The position numbers and the translations under genes are program-made. The notes under the pieces were generated by a model. It saw nothing but the letters and a program-made list of their open reading frames with translations. It searched no databases and was not told where the DNA came from. Below, one piece after another: positions 10,135-19,643 of a stretch of 64,000 bases of DNA. Every line of letters starts with the position of its first letter. Position 1 is the first letter of the stretch. Source of the stretch: Chitinophagaceae bacterium (GTDB lineage Bacteria > Bacteroidota > Bacteroidia > Chitinophagales > UBA10324); the NCBI GenBank assembly GCA_947469485.1, contig CANIPU010000002.1, forward strand, positions 62,001 through 126,000, read 5' to 3'.

Positions 10135-11164
10135 TCAGGTAATAATTAAAAGTCTTTTGTAAAGTTTGTTTGGTGTTAAAGTACGATTGCAAATTCAGTT
10201 CTTGTTTTGCTCTTGATGTTGAAGGCACATACCTTAAAGGTTTACTATTAATTTTTTTCTCTGCAATTTGAATGTCCACAGGTTTGTTTGAAAATGAAGC
10301 AATAATTTTTGCAACATCTTCAATCGACAAATCTTCTTCGGAACCTACATTATATGGATGGCAAACATTTCCTTTAAATAAAACCGTGAAAAGCCAAACG
10401 GTTAAATCTGCCGCATACATATAAGAGCGAATGGCTGTTCCATCGCTATTAACTTTTATTGCAGCACCATCTAAAATATTTTTTATAAAATTTCCAACTG
10501 CAAAGTGACCATCAAGTGGAAGATAAGGACCGGCAAATGCAAAGCACCTTGCAACCTTTGAAGGCACATTATAATTTCTGAAATACAGATTGCACAACAT
10601 TTCTGCTACTCGTTTACCTTCTCCATATGCTGCTCCGGATTCATAAATATCAGGGCTGCCAATATATTCTTCCGAAACATGAGTAAGCTCTGAAGGTTGT
10701 TTTCCATACACTGCACCTGAACTTGTATGCAGAATAGCTTTGACTTTTTTTTGTTTCGCTAATTCAAGAATATTTTTTGTCCCATCCACAATTGTATCAA
10801 ACATCAACAAAGGTTGTTCAATGTTAAATGAAACACCTGGTGCAGTTGCAGCATGAACAATAAAATCAATTTTCGCTTCCGGAAAAATGAATGTTCGGAT
10901 ATCACCTTTTAGAAAAATTATTGATGAATGATTGAACTGAGGAAATTGCAATAAAAAATTTTCAGGATCCCGACTCAGCACAATTAATTTTCCATTAAGA
11001 TGTAATTTCTCATTGATGAAAATAAAACTTTCAAGAATCCATTTCCCAAAAAATCCTGTTCCTCCGGTTATGAATATAGTTGAACCTTTTGGAAAATATT
11101 CTTTCCATAAATCATTGGTATGATTCAGAACATGTTCAAGGTCTGTGGTTGGAATTGTTTTCAA
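10121..11164 (-). CDS. NAD(P)-dependent epimerase/dehydratase (extended SDR), sugar-nucleotide reductase/epimerase
   Basis: IFITGGTGFFGKWI Rossmann motif, SSGAVYGKQP, YGEGKR (YxxxK). Confidence 0.87.
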   Translation of the reverse strand: MKTIPTTDLEHVLNHTNDLWKEYFPKGSTIFITGGTGFFGKWILESFIFINEKLHLNGKLIVLSRDPENFLLQFPQFNHSSIIFLKGDIRTFIFPEAKIDFIVHAATAPGVSFNIEQPLLMFDTIVDGTKNILELAKQKKVKAILHTSSGAVYGKQPSELTHVSEEYIGSPDIYESGAAYGEGKRVAEMLCNLYFRNYNVPSKVARCFAFAGPYLPLDGHFAVGNFIKNILDGAAIKVNSDGTAIRSYMYAADLTVWLFTVLFKGNVCHPYNVGSEEDLSIEDVAKIIASFSNKPVDIQIAEKKINSKPLRYVPSTSRAKQELNLQSYFNTKQTLQKTFNYYLNESK

Positions 11165-12474
11165 TCTTTCAGTATCTGATGAAAAATATCAATCATGTAA
11201 TCAATCATCTCATCATTAATCATCGGAGTTACACCAATCCAAAAAGTTTGATTCAGAATTATCTCAGTATTTTTTAATTCACCAACTTCACGATAAACAT
11301 GATTTTTAAAATAAGGTTGCTTTTTAATATTAGCAGCAAATAATAAACGGGTCGCAATTTTATTTTTTGTTAATTGATAGATCAAATCATTCCGTGTTAT
11401 TCCGGCTTCCGGTTTCAGTGTAATTAAAAATCCAAACCACGATGGACTGGCATTTCTTGTTGCTTCAGGTAAAATTAGTTTATCAGATAAATCAATGAGT
11501 CCGGCTTTTAATTTATCAAAATTGTGTCTTCTGATACGAATAAATTCTTCGAGTTTTTCTAATTGCGCCAATCCCAATGCTGCTTGCATATCAGTAATTT
11601 TGAGATTGTATCCCAATCGAGAATAAATATATTTATGATCATACCCAAATGGTAAATCACCCAATTGCCATTCAAATCTTTTTGCACAGGTATTATCTTT
11701 TCCCGGTTCGCACCAACAATCTCTTCCCCAGTCGCGGAACGACTCCATTATTTTTTTGAGTTTCGCGTTATTAGTATATACAGCACCACCTTCACCCATT
11801 GTAATATGATGCGCCGGATAAAAACTTAGCGTCGCAATATCTCCGAATGTTCCTACATGTTTGTTATTGTATGTTGCACCGAGCGCATCGCAACAATCTT
11901 CAACCAACCATAACTTATGCTTCTTTGCAATCTTATGAATTTCTTCCACCTGAAAAGTATTTCCCAAGGTGTGGGCAATAACTATTGCTTTTGTTTTCGG
12001 ACCAATGGCTTCTTCCAATCTGGCAATGTCAATTTCATAAGTCGGAATTTCAACATCGAGAAAAACAGGTGTGAGTCCGTACAACAGAAATGGGTTGATG
12101 GTTGTGGGAAATGAAACAGCAACCGTTATGAATTCATCACCTGGCCGTAAAGCCCGATCACCTAATTCATCTGCTGTTAAAGTCGCTGCTGCTATCAAAT
12201 TAGCTGATGACCCGGAGTTCACAGTAATTAAACTTTTGATGCCAATAAACTTTGCAAGTTTTTTTTCGAATTCTGTATTGAATCGTCCAGTAGTAAAAAC
12301 GCCATCCAATGCTGCTTCTGTCATTAACTGTAATTCTTTCTCATCAAATACTTTTCCGCTAACCGGAATGGTTGATTCACCTGATATAAATTTTTTATTT
12401 CCGTAAACCTCATCGTGATATTGTTTAATGAGAGAGAAAATTTCTTCTTTAATACTTTCTGCTTTTGATTTCAT
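11161..12474 (-). CDS. rfbH: CDP-4-dehydro-6-deoxy-D-glucose 3-dehydratase (E1)
   Basis: PLP lysine replaced by His (YPAHHITMGEGG), and a C-X57-C-X1-C-X7-C [2Fe-2S] ligand pattern (EDCC ... RDCWCEPGKDNTC), counted by eye. Confidence 0.95.
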   Translation of the reverse strand: MKSKAESIKEEIFSLIKQYHDEVYGNKKFISGESTIPVSGKVFDEKELQLMTEAALDGVFTTGRFNTEFEKKLAKFIGIKSLITVNSGSSANLIAAATLTADELGDRALRPGDEFITVAVSFPTTINPFLLYGLTPVFLDVEIPTYEIDIARLEEAIGPKTKAIVIAHTLGNTFQVEEIHKIAKKHKLWLVEDCCDALGATYNNKHVGTFGDIATLSFYPAHHITMGEGGAVYTNNAKLKKIMESFRDWGRDCWCEPGKDNTCAKRFEWQLGDLPFGYDHKYIYSRLGYNLKITDMQAALGLAQLEKLEEFIRIRRHNFDKLKAGLIDLSDKLILPEATRNASPSWFGFLITLKPEAGITRNDLIYQLTKNKIATRLLFAANIKKQPYFKNHVYREVGELKNTEIILNQTFWIGVTPMINDEMIDYMIDIFHQILKD

Positions 12475-12480
12475 AACGGA

Positions 12481-13542
12481 TTAATATTTAGCAGTGTAAT
12501 TTTTAATTTGATTCACTCTGCTTTCATACACATTTTCTGACTCCTTTTCTGACAGATATCCATCAACAGTGTATTGAATTGTTTCCTCAAAATTTAAAAG
12601 AGGTTTCCAATCTAAATTGTTAAGTGCCTTTGTAATATCAAGTTTCAACAAACTTGCCTCATGTAGTTTGTTTGGATTGTTATCTGGTTTGTATTTGAGA
12701 TCATTAATAGTTTTTGAAATCTTATTTATTACATCTGATACACTGTAATTTTTATCGGTCTTCGGACCAAAATTCCATCCACCTGAAAATGATTTTCCTT
12801 TTTCATACAATGATTGAGCAAGTTTCATGTATCCGAACACAGGCTCCAAAACAAATTGCCATGGTCTTGTTGAATTTGGATTCCTGATTATTAGTTCGCT
12901 GTTAGAAAAATAAGCTCTGAATAAATCAGGTATGATTCTGTTCTCGGCCCAATCGCCACCACCAATAACATTTCCTGCTCGGGCTGAAGCAACTGCGCAA
13001 TCGCCTGATTGAAAAAAAGATTTTGTATAAGAATTGGTAATCAGTTCGGCACAACCTTTTGAGGCACTGTACGGATCATTTCCACCCATCGCATCATTTT
13101 CGTTGTAGCCTCGCGTCCATTCATTATTCTGATAACACTTATCGCTTGTAACATTCAAAGCAACTCTGACCGATGAAGTTTCACGAACTGCTTCAAAAAA
13201 ATTTACAGAACCAATAATATTTGTTTCAAAAGTCTCAACCGGATCCGAATATGATAGTAACACTAATGGTTGCGCTGCAAGATGAAAAGCAATTTCAGGT
13301 TTCACCTGATTGAAAAAATTTTTGAAAGCTTCTCTGTTTCTGACATCTCCGTCCTTATGATGTATGATTGAAGCAAGGTTTGTTTTTACAAAATTATCAT
13401 TGGGTGTTTTCGGAGGCAATGCATAACCATAAACATCTGCTCCTAGTTCATTCAGCCAGATACAAAGCCATGAACCTTTAAAACCGGTATCACCGGTTAC
13501 AACTATTTTTTTTCCTTTATAAAAATTATTGAACAGATCCAT
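12481..13542 (-). CDS. rfbG: CDP-glucose 4,6-dehydratase
   Basis: VVTGDTGFKGSWLCIWLNELGADVYGYALPP, TSDKCYQNNEWTRGYNENDAMGGNDPYSASKG. Confidence 0.95.
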   Translation of the reverse strand: MDLFNNFYKGKKIVVTGDTGFKGSWLCIWLNELGADVYGYALPPKTPNDNFVKTNLASIIHHKDGDVRNREAFKNFFNQVKPEIAFHLAAQPLVLLSYSDPVETFETNIIGSVNFFEAVRETSSVRVALNVTSDKCYQNNEWTRGYNENDAMGGNDPYSASKGCAELITNSYTKSFFQSGDCAVASARAGNVIGGGDWAENRIIPDLFRAYFSNSELIIRNPNSTRPWQFVLEPVFGYMKLAQSLYEKGKSFSGGWNFGPKTDKNYSVSDVINKISKTINDLKYKPDNNPNKLHEASLLKLDITKALNNLDWKPLLNFEETIQYTVDGYLSEKESENVYESRVNQIKNYTAKY

Positions 13543-13550
13543 TTATCTAA

Positions 13551-14324
13551 TTACTTCCAGATTTTCCACTCAGCATTTCCGCTATTCCAAAGTTCATTCA
13601 AATCCATTTTGTCTTTTAGTGTATCCATGGGCTTCCAAAAACCTTCATGCTTGTATGCAACTAAATTATTTCCGGCAGTTATTTTTTCGAGCGGGTTTCT
13701 TTCCCAAATGGTGTCATCTCCTTCTATGTAATCAAATATCTGAGGCTCACAAACAAAGAAACCTCCATTGATCCAGTGTCCATCGCTTTTTGGTTTCTCT
13801 TTAAAATTCATCACTTGTAAATCATTATTTATTTGTAATGCCCCAAACTTTCCTGTTGTTTGAATGGCAGTTACAGTCACTATTTTTTTCTTTGAGTCAT
13901 GAAAATCCAAAAGTTGTTTGATGTTTACATTTGAAACACCATCACCATAAGTCAGGAAAAATTTTTCTCCATTCACATACTCTTTTATTCGTTTGATTCG
14001 ACCTCCGGTTAAGGTGTCTTTTCCGGTATCAACCAAGGTTATCTTCCAGTTTTCAGTTGCAGTATTATGAATCTTCATCTGGTTATTTGACAGATCAAAT
14101 GTTACATCAGACTGGTGCAGAAAATAATTCGCAAAATATTCTTTCACCATAAAACCTTTGTAGCCAAGACAAATAACGAATTCATTAAAACCATAATGAG
14201 AATAAATTTTCATGATGTGCCACAAAATTGGTTTGCCACCAATCTCCACCATTGGCTTTGGACGAATATCAGTTTCTTCAGAAAGTCGGGTGCCCAATCC
14301 ACCTGCAAGAATAACTACCTTCAT
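13551..14324 (-). CDS. rfbF: Glucose-1-phosphate cytidylyltransferase
   Basis: MKVVILAGGLGTRLSEETDIRPKPMVEIGGKPILWHIMKIYSHYG, NGGFFVCEPQIFDYIEGDDTIWERNPLEKI. Confidence 0.96.
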   Translation of the reverse strand: MKVVILAGGLGTRLSEETDIRPKPMVEIGGKPILWHIMKIYSHYGFNEFVICLGYKGFMVKEYFANYFLHQSDVTFDLSNNQMKIHNTATENWKITLVDTGKDTLTGGRIKRIKEYVNGEKFFLTYGDGVSNVNIKQLLDFHDSKKKIVTVTAIQTTGKFGALQINNDLQVMNFKEKPKSDGHWINGGFFVCEPQIFDYIEGDDTIWERNPLEKITAGNNLVAYKHEGFWKPMDTLKDKMDLNELWNSGNAEWKIWK

Positions 14325-14344
14325 TTTTTAATTATTTATTGATT

Positions 14345-14371
14345 CAAATTTAATTTTCATAAAAAAATCAA
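14345..14371 (-). promoter_or_regulatory. Possible Bacteroidota-type promoter for the rfbF operon
   Basis: On the minus strand: TTG (14371-14369), 16-nt spacer, TAAATTTG (14352-14345, matches TAnnTTTG), 20 bp upstream of the rfbF ATG. Spacer is slightly short. Confidence 0.35.
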
Positions 14372-14548
14372 TTACCACTTTTTTATAAGTATTATTTAAT
14401 AATTGTGGTCAATTATATTTAAAGTAATTGACTCTACAAATATTAAATATCCACGAAATTAGCCCAAATTATTAATTGATAATACTTACTCAAATTTTCA
14501 TTCTTAAATTATCACTTCCATTCCTATTTTGCCTTCCTTATTTTTCAG

Positions 14549-16219
14549 ATGATGAGTAAAAAACAAGCAAAGGTTTCACCTCCAAAAAGTATACAATCAC
14601 CTCCAAAAATTGATAGCAAGACATTATTCGAAAGATTACCCTGGCTGGAATATGTATTGGTTGGTTTGATAATTACAGCTTTGTTTTTTCTAAGAAGAAA
14701 TTTTTTAGGTATTCCGATGGAGCGCGATGAAGGATCTTATGTGATGTATGGAAAATGGTTAGTAGATGGCGCAAAACCGTATGTTGATTTTTATGAAATG
14801 AAACCTCCCGGAATTTTTTTAGTGTATGGTTTTATGGTGAAACTTTTTGGCTATGATGCATTGAGTTTACAAAAAGGATTTTGTTATGTATATGCACTCC
14901 TGCTTTTATTTTTTTATTTATTCTTCCGGAATCTCTTCGGAAAAAAATTGGCGTTGGTGTTGCTGCCTGTTGGCGGCTTGCTTTTTCTGAATCCACAGAT
15001 TTATGGATTCACCATTCAGGCAGAATTCTTCGTGATCATTTTTGTTTTAGCAGGGTTGTATTTGTTTACACTTGCGAAGCAGAAAAATAATTTATGGATT
15101 TTACTTTGTTCTGGAATAATGCTTGGTTTTTCAGTTTTAATAAAACAAGCTGGAATATTCTATTGCTTTTTTGGCGCCTTATGGATATTGATTGATTGGC
15201 TGAAAAATAAAAACCTGCGGAAATTTATTTTCGAAACCATTGCGTTTGCAATAGGAGGTTTTATTCCATTTATCCTGATTTTTTTATGGATACAAATGCA
15301 GGGATTATCCAAGGATATGATATTCTGGATGGTGGAATTTCCTGGAAAATATTATCTTGTTGATATTTCATTTGATGATGGAATAAATATGCTCATCAAC
15401 ACTTTTCAAAAAATAAGGGGAGAACAACTTTTATTCTGGGTACTTGCTTTTGCAGGATTGGTTGCAGGATTTTTTATTAAAATTTCATGGGACAAAAAAA
15501 TTGTTTATTATTCTTTTATTATCCTTTCATTTTTACCAATTGTACCGGGCTATAGATTTTACGGTCACTACTGGATACTATTTGTTCCCGGCATTGCACT
15601 CTCCATTTGCCTCACTTATCAATTGCTCGAACAATTGGTTGGGAAAAGCAACGCGCTTAAAAATATTTTGGGCGTGCTTTTTCTTGTTATTCCAATAAGT
15701 CATTTCGTTAATTCAACCTCGTATTATTTAAAACCGGATTTCGATAAAATTTTACACGATGGTTATGGCGGCAATCCGTTCCCTGAAGCAAAAGTTATCG
15801 GAGATTTTCTGAAACGGAATATGAAACTCGGAGATCAGATTTATGTTGCCGGATCTGAACCGGAAATATATTTATATACAAATACACTGGGTATTACCAA
15901 GCACAATGTAGTTTATATAATTAACCTGAAATATCCATTTACCAAAACAATGAGAGCTGAAGCCATAAAAGATGTAGAAACAAAAAAACCGCGTTACATA
16001 GTTGATGTTATCATTCCAATTTCATTGTGGTTTTCAAAAGAAAGTGAAATGGAGCTTTTTGAGTGGACTCAGAGATATGTTCAGGAGAATTATAATTTAG
16101 TTTTCATCGCCGATCAGTATAGTCCTGGAAGTGCAACCAATTATGTTGAGGGGCCATCGGTTTTAACCTATAAACCGCAAGGGCAAAATTTCATAACAGT
16201 TTGGGAACGGAAAAAATAA
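14549..16219 (+). CDS. ArnT/PMT-like GT-C glycosyltransferase (family 39 type membrane protein)
   Basis: Many TM helices; MERDEGSYVMYGKWLVDGAKPYVDFYEMKPPGIFLVYGFMVKLFG (DE motif in first periplasmic loop). Confidence 0.82.
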   Translation: MMSKKQAKVSPPKSIQSPPKIDSKTLFERLPWLEYVLVGLIITALFFLRRNFLGIPMERDEGSYVMYGKWLVDGAKPYVDFYEMKPPGIFLVYGFMVKLFGYDALSLQKGFCYVYALLLLFFYLFFRNLFGKKLALVLLPVGGLLFLNPQIYGFTIQAEFFVIIFVLAGLYLFTLAKQKNNLWILLCSGIMLGFSVLIKQAGIFYCFFGALWILIDWLKNKNLRKFIFETIAFAIGGFIPFILIFLWIQMQGLSKDMIFWMVEFPGKYYLVDISFDDGINMLINTFQKIRGEQLLFWVLAFAGLVAGFFIKISWDKKIVYYSFIILSFLPIVPGYRFYGHYWILFVPGIALSICLTYQLLEQLVGKSNALKNILGVLFLVIPISHFVNSTSYYLKPDFDKILHDGYGGNPFPEAKVIGDFLKRNMKLGDQIYVAGSEPEIYLYTNTLGITKHNVVYIINLKYPFTKTMRAEAIKDVETKKPRYIVDVIIPISLWFSKESEMELFEWTQRYVQENYNLVFIADQYSPGSATNYVEGPSVLTYKPQGQNFITVWERKK

Positions 16220-16229
16220 TTTTTTTAAT

Positions 16230-18119
16230 TTATTTACTAAGCAATAACCGCTCTGTATACTTCACTTCACTGCTCGAAACCCTGATTAAATAAATTCCTT
16301 TTAACAAATTGTTGTTGAGCGAAATTGATTTTGAAACAATTCCATTTGTGGCTGTTACACTTGCCTCATACACTTCAGCACCGATAAGATTTACAATTGA
16401 CAATTGATAAGTATTGTTATCGCCTGTTGTTAAATCCAGGTTAAAAATTCCGGATGATGGGTTAGGTGTGATTGAAAATTTGCCAATGTCTTCCGGTTTT
16501 ATTTCAACAGGAATTATTTCAGTGTTTTTAGCAGAAGCTGTATTGAATGAAATACTCTTGGTGTATTCAGTTCCTGATTTCCAGTAACATTCGTTTTGCA
16601 TTTGCAATTCGTAAGTTGTATTCGGTACCAGTCCTTTCAGTTTTTTCTCACAAGGGAAACTTGCACTTTGATTTTTCAATATCCAGGTAGTATCACCAAC
16701 TTTTCTTAGTCTGATTTTATAAATGATTGCATTGTCTGTTATACTCCATTTCAGTTGTGCTGATGTATCACCTGCCGAAATCACTTTTACAGAATCAGGA
16801 TTATTGCAGAACGATTTTGTTTTGAAAGAATAAATCTGCGACCAGCTACTTGTGTCGTTATGCATCGGGTCGCAAACAGTTTGTATTTGAATTTCATACG
16901 GAGTATTGTCAATCAGATTGGTGAGTGTGCGGTTGTTGTAGGGCAAAATGGTTCCGGAACTGGACCATGATTTTTCTCCGGCAACGCGCTTGCGGATTTT
17001 AAAACCATAAACTGTTTCATTTGCTTTCCACCCGATTTTTACTGTTGAAGCACCGATATTACTAATTGTGAATCCGGTTGGCTGGTAGCAGCTGGATTGT
17101 TTTATTGAAATTGTTTTAGTTTCACTGCTCATCGTTTCACTCATTTCATCTTTTACAATCAAAGTATAATTTCCTTCTGTTGAAATGGCCAATGATGAAT
17201 CGTAACTGATGGATTGGTTCTTTTCATTGAACCATTGATAACTGAATTTTCCTTTCCCACCTGTAACTGTTGCATTCAGATTCAATGAACCACATGCTGG
17301 AATAATTGCAATTGCGGGATTAAAGTGAATATTGATTGCAGAAAAAATATTTACGCGAACAGTGTCTGTAACGGTTTGTGTATTGTCACAAGCAGAAAGA
17401 TGTGTTCCTGAAACTGCATAATCAATGTAAGCCGGACAATTCGGATTCGATAAAAATGAAATCATGCTTCCATTGGTATTGCTGAGACATGAATTGAATT
17501 GACCTTCGTAACCAGGAGCAATTGATTCCCAGTTTACACTTGATGAAAGCAATCCTTCGGTTTTTAAAGTGATGGATGGTCCACCGATTCTTACACTTGT
17601 GTCTTTTGGAAATTGTGCTTTTGAAAAAGAAGTGATACGATAAGTGTTTTGTGCGTTACCCGGTTTGCAAAAAGAAATTTTGTGTGAACCACTCAAACAA
17701 ACAGGTTGACCAACTTCCACCGGATTTTCGCAATCAATATAATAATACAACGAACCAACAGGTAGTTCGCCTGAAGCAATTTCAAATTTAATTCCTTCTG
17801 CATTTTTATCGAGCGTTACATTGAACTCAACACAGTTATCAGAATCAACTGCGTTGCAGCATTTTCCTTTTCTAGAAATTTCCGGAGTTAAAAAATATCC
17901 GTCTGGTTTGCCTTCAAGGTTTACTTCGAAACTGATTGCGGTTGTTGAAATTTCATCTGCGCTTGCAAAGGTACTTGCGCTGTTTCCTAAATTGGAATAT
18001 AAAAACATGATTAAACTGACTACACCTGCAAAAGCGATTCCGATGGAACTGTAAATTAAAGCAGGTGCAATTTTTACTTTTTGTTTAACCGAAATTTTTG
18101 GGTGTAAATAGCGACTCAT
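16230..18119 (-). CDS. Fibronectin-III-containing protein with T9SS type A C-terminal sorting domain
   Basis: FN3-like segments (GFTISNIGASTVKIGWKANETVYGFKIRKR, ...VKVISAGDTSAQLKWSITDNAIIYKIRLRK), C-terminus ITPNPSSGIFNLDLTT...GIYLIRVSSSEVKYTERLLLSK; N-terminal TM. Confidence 0.85.
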   Translation of the reverse strand: MSRYLHPKISVKQKVKIAPALIYSSIGIAFAGVVSLIMFLYSNLGNSASTFASADEISTTAISFEVNLEGKPDGYFLTPEISRKGKCCNAVDSDNCVEFNVTLDKNAEGIKFEIASGELPVGSLYYYIDCENPVEVGQPVCLSGSHKISFCKPGNAQNTYRITSFSKAQFPKDTSVRIGGPSITLKTEGLLSSSVNWESIAPGYEGQFNSCLSNTNGSMISFLSNPNCPAYIDYAVSGTHLSACDNTQTVTDTVRVNIFSAINIHFNPAIAIIPACGSLNLNATVTGGKGKFSYQWFNEKNQSISYDSSLAISTEGNYTLIVKDEMSETMSSETKTISIKQSSCYQPTGFTISNIGASTVKIGWKANETVYGFKIRKRVAGEKSWSSSGTILPYNNRTLTNLIDNTPYEIQIQTVCDPMHNDTSSWSQIYSFKTKSFCNNPDSVKVISAGDTSAQLKWSITDNAIIYKIRLRKVGDTTWILKNQSASFPCEKKLKGLVPNTTYELQMQNECYWKSGTEYTKSISFNTASAKNTEIIPVEIKPEDIGKFSITPNPSSGIFNLDLTTGDNNTYQLSIVNLIGAEVYEASVTATNGIVSKSISLNNNLLKGIYLIRVSSSEVKYTERLLLSK

Positions 18120-18181
18120 GTAGAGGGTGTTTCGCGCGTGCTTTACGCCCTCATTTCAAGAAAGTTTTAGCTATAAAACCA

Positions 18182-19507
18182 CTATTTTACTGATGGGGTT
18201 GGAGCAGTTGTAGCCATTTCAGTAATCGCTTTCACAAATTTATCCAATTCATAAAGTTGGGTGTAAACATTGGGAGTAACACGAACATGCTTAAAATGCT
18301 CGTACTCGATGTTCACAGTGTGAATTTTATACTTATTGAACAGCGTTGCATCAATGTCTTTAAGTTCCATTCCTTCAATATAAAAAGTGCCGATGCCGCA
18401 ACCATATTCCGGTTTTTGTGAAGTGTAAAGTTTGACTTTAGGAATGTCTTTTACTTTATCGTACCAATAATTTTTTAAGTAGCGGAGTCGTGCTTCTTTC
18501 TTTTGTATACCTATGGCATTGTGAAATTCAATGGCATAACCGATTGATTGTTCAATTGGAAAACTGCGTGTGCCGAGTGATTCGAACTTGCGGATGTCTT
18601 CGCTGTCGGGTTTATCATTTGCAAACAATGGCCACAGCGTTTTTATTTTTTCTTTCTTCACCCACAACATCCCGGAGCCGATTGGAGCGCACAACCACTT
18701 ATGCAATGCTGTTCCCCAATAGTCGACACCAAGGTCAGGAATTTTAAAATCAATGTGACAGAAACTATGTGCTGAGTCGCACACAATTTCCACTGCTGCA
18801 TTTTTTGCACGCACTGCGTCAGCAATTTTTCGAACAGGAATAAATTGACCGCACCAGTTGATGCAATGTGTGAGGTGAACCACTTTTGTTTTTGCAGTTA
18901 TTGCATCAGCATAAATTTTTGTAAAGTACTCGTCGTTCTCAACCGGAAGAATGTGGTCGATCCACACCAGTTTTATTCCATCGCGTTTTTCGCGCTGGCT
19001 CCACGCATGCATCATGTTTGGATAATCCTGCTTGCACAAAACCACTTCATCTCCTGCCTGAAGATTTAATCCGAAAATAATTGTCTCCAATGCTTCACTT
19101 GCATTTCGGTTGATAGCAACTTCCTCAGGTGAAACTCCGGCAAGTGATGCAAGGTTTTCGCGTAATGGTTCGCGCCCCATATCCATCACACGCCACATGT
19201 AGTAGGTTGGAGTTTCGCATGCCATGCGATTGTATTTGTCGAGCATGTCTTGCACAATAATCGGCGACGGACTTACTCCACCATTATTCAGATTAATGAT
19301 TGAAGGTGAAACAGAATATGCGAGTCGGATGGTGCGCCAGTAATCTTCGTCCATTACTGCATCTGTAACAGTTGCGTGATTGAAGTTTTTCAACTGACCG
19401 ATTACTTGTTCTGCTTTTGCTTTTTGCAGAAATGACGGCAGTGAAATTCCTGCTGCTGAAGTGAGTGCAGCGTTGCGAATAAAATTTCTTCTTGAATTAT
19501 TTTCCAT
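18182..19507 (-). CDS. Class-V aminotransferase-fold PLP enzyme (isopenicillin N epimerase-like) with Tat-type signal
   Basis: Twin-arginine N-terminus NSRRNFIRNAALTSAAGISLP; NRNASEALETIIFGL; PLP-lysine region DYWGTALHKWLCAPIGSGMLWV. Confidence 0.88.
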   Translation of the reverse strand: MENNSRRNFIRNAALTSAAGISLPSFLQKAKAEQVIGQLKNFNHATVTDAVMDEDYWRTIRLAYSVSPSIINLNNGGVSPSPIIVQDMLDKYNRMACETPTYYMWRVMDMGREPLRENLASLAGVSPEEVAINRNASEALETIIFGLNLQAGDEVVLCKQDYPNMMHAWSQREKRDGIKLVWIDHILPVENDEYFTKIYADAITAKTKVVHLTHCINWCGQFIPVRKIADAVRAKNAAVEIVCDSAHSFCHIDFKIPDLGVDYWGTALHKWLCAPIGSGMLWVKKEKIKTLWPLFANDKPDSEDIRKFESLGTRSFPIEQSIGYAIEFHNAIGIQKKEARLRYLKNYWYDKVKDIPKVKLYTSQKPEYGCGIGTFYIEGMELKDIDATLFNKYKIHTVNIEYEHFKHVRVTPNVYTQLYELDKFVKAITEMATTAPTPSVK

Positions 19508-19593
19508 CAGCTAAAATTATTTTGATGGGGTTAATGTAATGGAAAAGATGAATAACTAATCTTAAGAAGTGACTTGCACTTATTCAAAAATAA

Positions 19594-19620
19594 AAAAGCC
19601 GCAATGTTCATGCGGCTTTT
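19594..19620 (-). terminator. Rho-independent-type hairpin downstream of 19644..21572
   Basis: Perfect 10-bp stem aaaagccgca / tgcggctttt with 7-nt loop. Confidence 0.75.
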
Positions 19621-19643
19621 GAAAAATAGTCGATTAAAGAAAA

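Noticed and set aside
14881-15698. Alternative-frame ORFs within the GT39-like gene
   Set aside because: Out-of-frame by-products of a TM-rich AT-rich gene; no start context or domain support.
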